Positions 13,418 to 14,948 of a DNA stretch of 14,948 nt are shown here, piece after piece (position 1 is the stretch's first letter; every line of letters starts with the position of its first letter). A program made the position numbers and the translations under genes. Source of the stretch: CAYSPU01 sp964432995 (GTDB lineage: Bacteria; Verrucomicrobiota; Verrucomicrobiia; Limisphaerales; JAHDYP01); contig CAYSPU010000144.1 of the NCBI GenBank assembly GCA_964432995.1, positions 1 to 14,948 on the forward strand, in the 5' to 3' direction. The notes beneath the pieces were generated by a model. The model worked only from the letters and a program-made list of their open reading frames with translations, searched no databases and was not told the DNA's origin.

Positions 13418-13711
13418 ATGAACGATCCTTCCCAGCCCGCCGCACCAACTCCGAATGGTGAGCCACTGCCTGGAACCCCGCTCCGGGCAGACCCGGCCAG
13501 GGCTTCCTGGTTCCGGCAAGCCCTTGGTCGGTTGGTCCTGGCCATCTGCCGCCATGGTTCCACGGAATGCAGCGATGATCGCTGCCGGTTCTGGACAATC
13601 TGCCGGTGCGCCCGGGAAGAGCGGGCGGCGGACTGGGCAAAGGAATCGACCGTATGGCTCATCGTCGCCCTCTGCAGCGGCCTGGTTCTGCTCTATTGGC
13701 TGATTGGATAG
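13418..13711 (+). CDS. Small Cys-rich protein with C-terminal membrane segment, unknown function
   Basis: I do not recognise this 97 aa protein. It has a Pro-rich start (1-30), then a compact Cys cluster (C44, C51, C56, C62, C64) among basic residues, and ends in a hydrophobic helix about 79-96 (STVWLIVALCSGLVLLYWLIG). The layout suggests a tail-anchored inner-membrane protein whose Cys cluster could bind a metal or be redox-active. The spacing C-x6-C-x4-C-x5-C-x-C matches no zinc motif I can name. No good ribosome site is present. The glycoside hydrolase start lies 46 bases downstream on the same strand. It may be a real gene or a chance open frame; the clean C-terminal membrane helix favours real. 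Confidence 0.5.
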   Translation: MNDPSQPAAPTPNGEPLPGTPLRADPARASWFRQALGRLVLAICRHGSTECSDDRCRFWTICRCAREERAADWAKESTVWLIVALCSGLVLLYWLIG

Positions 13712-13757
13712 CCGTTCGACGTTGAACCAATCCCCCTGGAAGGGTATGGATCTACTC

Positions 13758-14861
13758 ATGACGGATACGCCAATCTCGCGAAGACATTTCATCCGCCGCA
13801 CCCTCGCTGCCGGAGCCGGAGTCAGTCTGGTGCCTCTGACGCAGACGACTGCCGCGGCCGCGGCGTCGCTACCCGAGGTCTCCCCCCGGAAGCTGCCGCG
13901 CTGGCGCGGCTTCAATCTGCTCGAGAAGTTCAACGGCCAGAACCAGCGCTTCCGCGAGCACGACTTCGAGTGGATCGCCGAGCTCGGCTTCAACTTCGTC
14001 CGCCTCCCGATGGACTACCGGATGTGGATCGAGGGCAACGACTGGACCCGGCTGCGCGAGGCCACGCTGAAGGAGATCGACGAAGCGGTCGGGTTTGGCG
14101 AGAAACACGGCATCCACGTGCTCGTCAACTTCCATCGCGCCCCCGGCTACACCGTCGCCCGGCCCCCGGAAGAGAAGTCGGTCTGGACGGATGAGGAGGC
14201 GCAAAGGGTCTGTGCGCAGCACTGGGCGCACTTCGCCAAACGCTATCAGGGCATCCCGAGTCGGCGGCTGAGCTTCAACCTCTTCAATGAGCCGCCCAAG
14301 CTCGAACCCGATCGGCACCGCCAGACCGTCGAACGCATCGTCGACGCCATCCGCAAGGAGGACCCCCACCGCCTGATCCTCTGCGATGGACGCGAGTGGG
14401 GCAATGCGACGCCGACCGAGTTGGTCGGCCTCAACGTCGCCGCCATGACGCGCGGATACCAGCCCATGCAGATCAGTCACTACCGGGCAAGCTGGGTCAA
14501 CGGATCGGATCGATGGGCGGCGCCGACCTATCCGCTCACCTTGGACGGCGCTGTATGGGACAAGGCCTCGATGCGCAAACGACTCATTGAACCCTGGCAG
14601 GAGCTCGAGCGGAAGGGCGTGGGGGTGATGGTGGGCGAGTTTGGCGCCCACAATCGCACGCCGCATCCGGTGGTCCTGGCGTGGATGCGCGACCTGGTGG
14701 CGCTTTGGAAGGAGGCCGGCTGGGGCTACGCCCTCTGGAACTTCCGGGGCTCGTTTGGCGTGCTGGACAGCGGCCGCACCGATGTGCAGTACGAAGACTG
14801 GCGCGGACACAAGCTGGACCGCGCCATGCTCACGCTCCTGCAGGCGGACGGCGTGGGTTAG
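13758..14861 (+). CDS. Tat-exported glycoside hydrolase, GH5-type (cellulase family)
   Basis: This is a 367 aa exported (beta/alpha)8-barrel hydrolase acting on beta-linked polysaccharide outside the cytoplasm. ATG 13758 was chosen because it places the twin-arginine motif SRRHFIRR at 7-14, followed by the hydrophobic stretch LAAGAGVSLVPL and an Ala-rich cleavage region (about 31-37). GGAAGGG lies 13 nt upstream; ATG 13746 is an alternative. GH5 landmarks are RGFNLLEKFNG (50-60), FNFVRLPMDYRMW (78-90), HGIHVLVNFHRAPGY (118-131), the acid/base Glu178 in FNLFNEPP, H241 in ISHYR, the nucleophile Glu294 in VMVGEFG, and a barrel-closing GYALWNFRGSFGVLD (323-337). Both catalytic glutamates are present. 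No carbohydrate-binding module is attached. Endoglucanase, mannanase and exo-glucanase activities cannot be told apart by eye. Confidence 0.92.
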   Translation: MTDTPISRRHFIRRTLAAGAGVSLVPLTQTTAAAAASLPEVSPRKLPRWRGFNLLEKFNGQNQRFREHDFEWIAELGFNFVRLPMDYRMWIEGNDWTRLREATLKEIDEAVGFGEKHGIHVLVNFHRAPGYTVARPPEEKSVWTDEEAQRVCAQHWAHFAKRYQGIPSRRLSFNLFNEPPKLEPDRHRQTVERIVDAIRKEDPHRLILCDGREWGNATPTELVGLNVAAMTRGYQPMQISHYRASWVNGSDRWAAPTYPLTLDGAVWDKASMRKRLIEPWQELERKGVGVMVGEFGAHNRTPHPVVLAWMRDLVALWKEAGWGYALWNFRGSFGVLDSGRTDVQYEDWRGHKLDRAMLTLLQADGVG

Positions 14862-14948
14862 GAGGTTCAGCGGTTTGCGGTTGAGAGGTTCAGGGTTGGG
14901 AGGTTCAGGGTTGGGAGGTTCACGGTTGGGAGGTTCAGGGTTGGGAGG
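14862..14948. repeat. 15 bp tandem repeat array, continues past the right edge
   Basis: Unit GAGGTTCAGGGTTGG runs at 14885-14899, 14900-14914, 14915-14929 (one G to C change) and 14930-14944, then the next unit begins at 14945. A degenerate first unit (14862-14884) starts on the base after the hydrolase TAG. It has no spacers, so it is not a CRISPR array. It is probably a slipped-strand or low-complexity array; any function is unknown. Confidence 0.85.

Noticed and set aside
12636..13640. 334-codon minus-strand frame over the Nudix gene and repeat
   Set aside because: It runs through the Nudix gene antisense, the non-coding repeat and the small gene antisense; its composition is not protein-like.
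13869..14810. 313-codon minus-strand frame opposite the GH5 gene
   Set aside because: It is a shadow of a gene with both catalytic residues and a Tat signal in the sense frame.
14862..14948. CRISPR array
   Set aside because: The 15 bp units are directly adjacent with no unique spacers.

Overview
This is a high-GC chromosomal segment from a Gram-negative bacterium. A TonB-dependent outer-membrane receptor, a Tat-exported glycoside hydrolase and a probable lipoprotein imply an outer membrane and a periplasm. Gene content (bacterial archaeal-type phosphoglycerate mutase, receptor plus YfiR-like protein plus sensor kinase, short low-complexity dispersed repeats) would fit Verrucomicrobiota. That placement is an inference from gene style, because no rRNA or marker gene is present. 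No tRNA, rRNA, integrase, transposase or CRISPR array was seen.

Layout. Positions 1-1990 (minus strand) hold a sugar-nucleotide-type nucleotidyltransferase, cut by the left edge, downstream of apgM (cofactor-independent phosphoglycerate mutase). Positions 1991-2376 are non-coding and hold the first copy of a ~210 bp repeat. Positions 2377-3507 (plus) encode a MalK/UgpC-type ABC ATPase with no permease beside it. Positions 3714-10937 (minus) form a four-gene sensory block: methyl-accepting chemotaxis protein, TonB-dependent receptor, YfiR/DUF4154 periplasmic protein, and a hybrid histidine kinase with a CHASE8-like periplasmic domain. Positions 11104-12935 (plus) hold two tandem cyclophilins, the first exported and the second cytoplasmic, then a Nudix hydrolase. 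Positions 12936-13417 are non-coding and hold an inverted second copy of the repeat. Positions 13418-14861 (plus) hold a small Cys-rich membrane protein of unknown function and a Tat-exported GH5-type glycoside hydrolase. A 15 bp tandem repeat starts at the hydrolase stop codon and runs off the right edge.

How genes may work together. In the sensory block, the receptor, YfiR-like protein and CHASE8 kinase look like one outer-membrane-to-cytoplasm signalling route. It resembles the Pseudomonas YfiR/YfiN pair, but the diguanylate cyclase output is replaced by HAMP-PAS-HisKA-HATPase-REC. The MCP in front ends in GFKDF, a CheR/CheD-docking-like pentapeptide.

The most unusual non-coding feature is the repeat pair. 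The two copies lie about 10.9 kb apart in opposite orientation. Each has near-perfect terminal inverted repeats and internal hairpins, and each is flanked by its own exact direct repeat (9 bp and 14 bp). This is what a non-autonomous mobile element (MITE-like) would leave behind.
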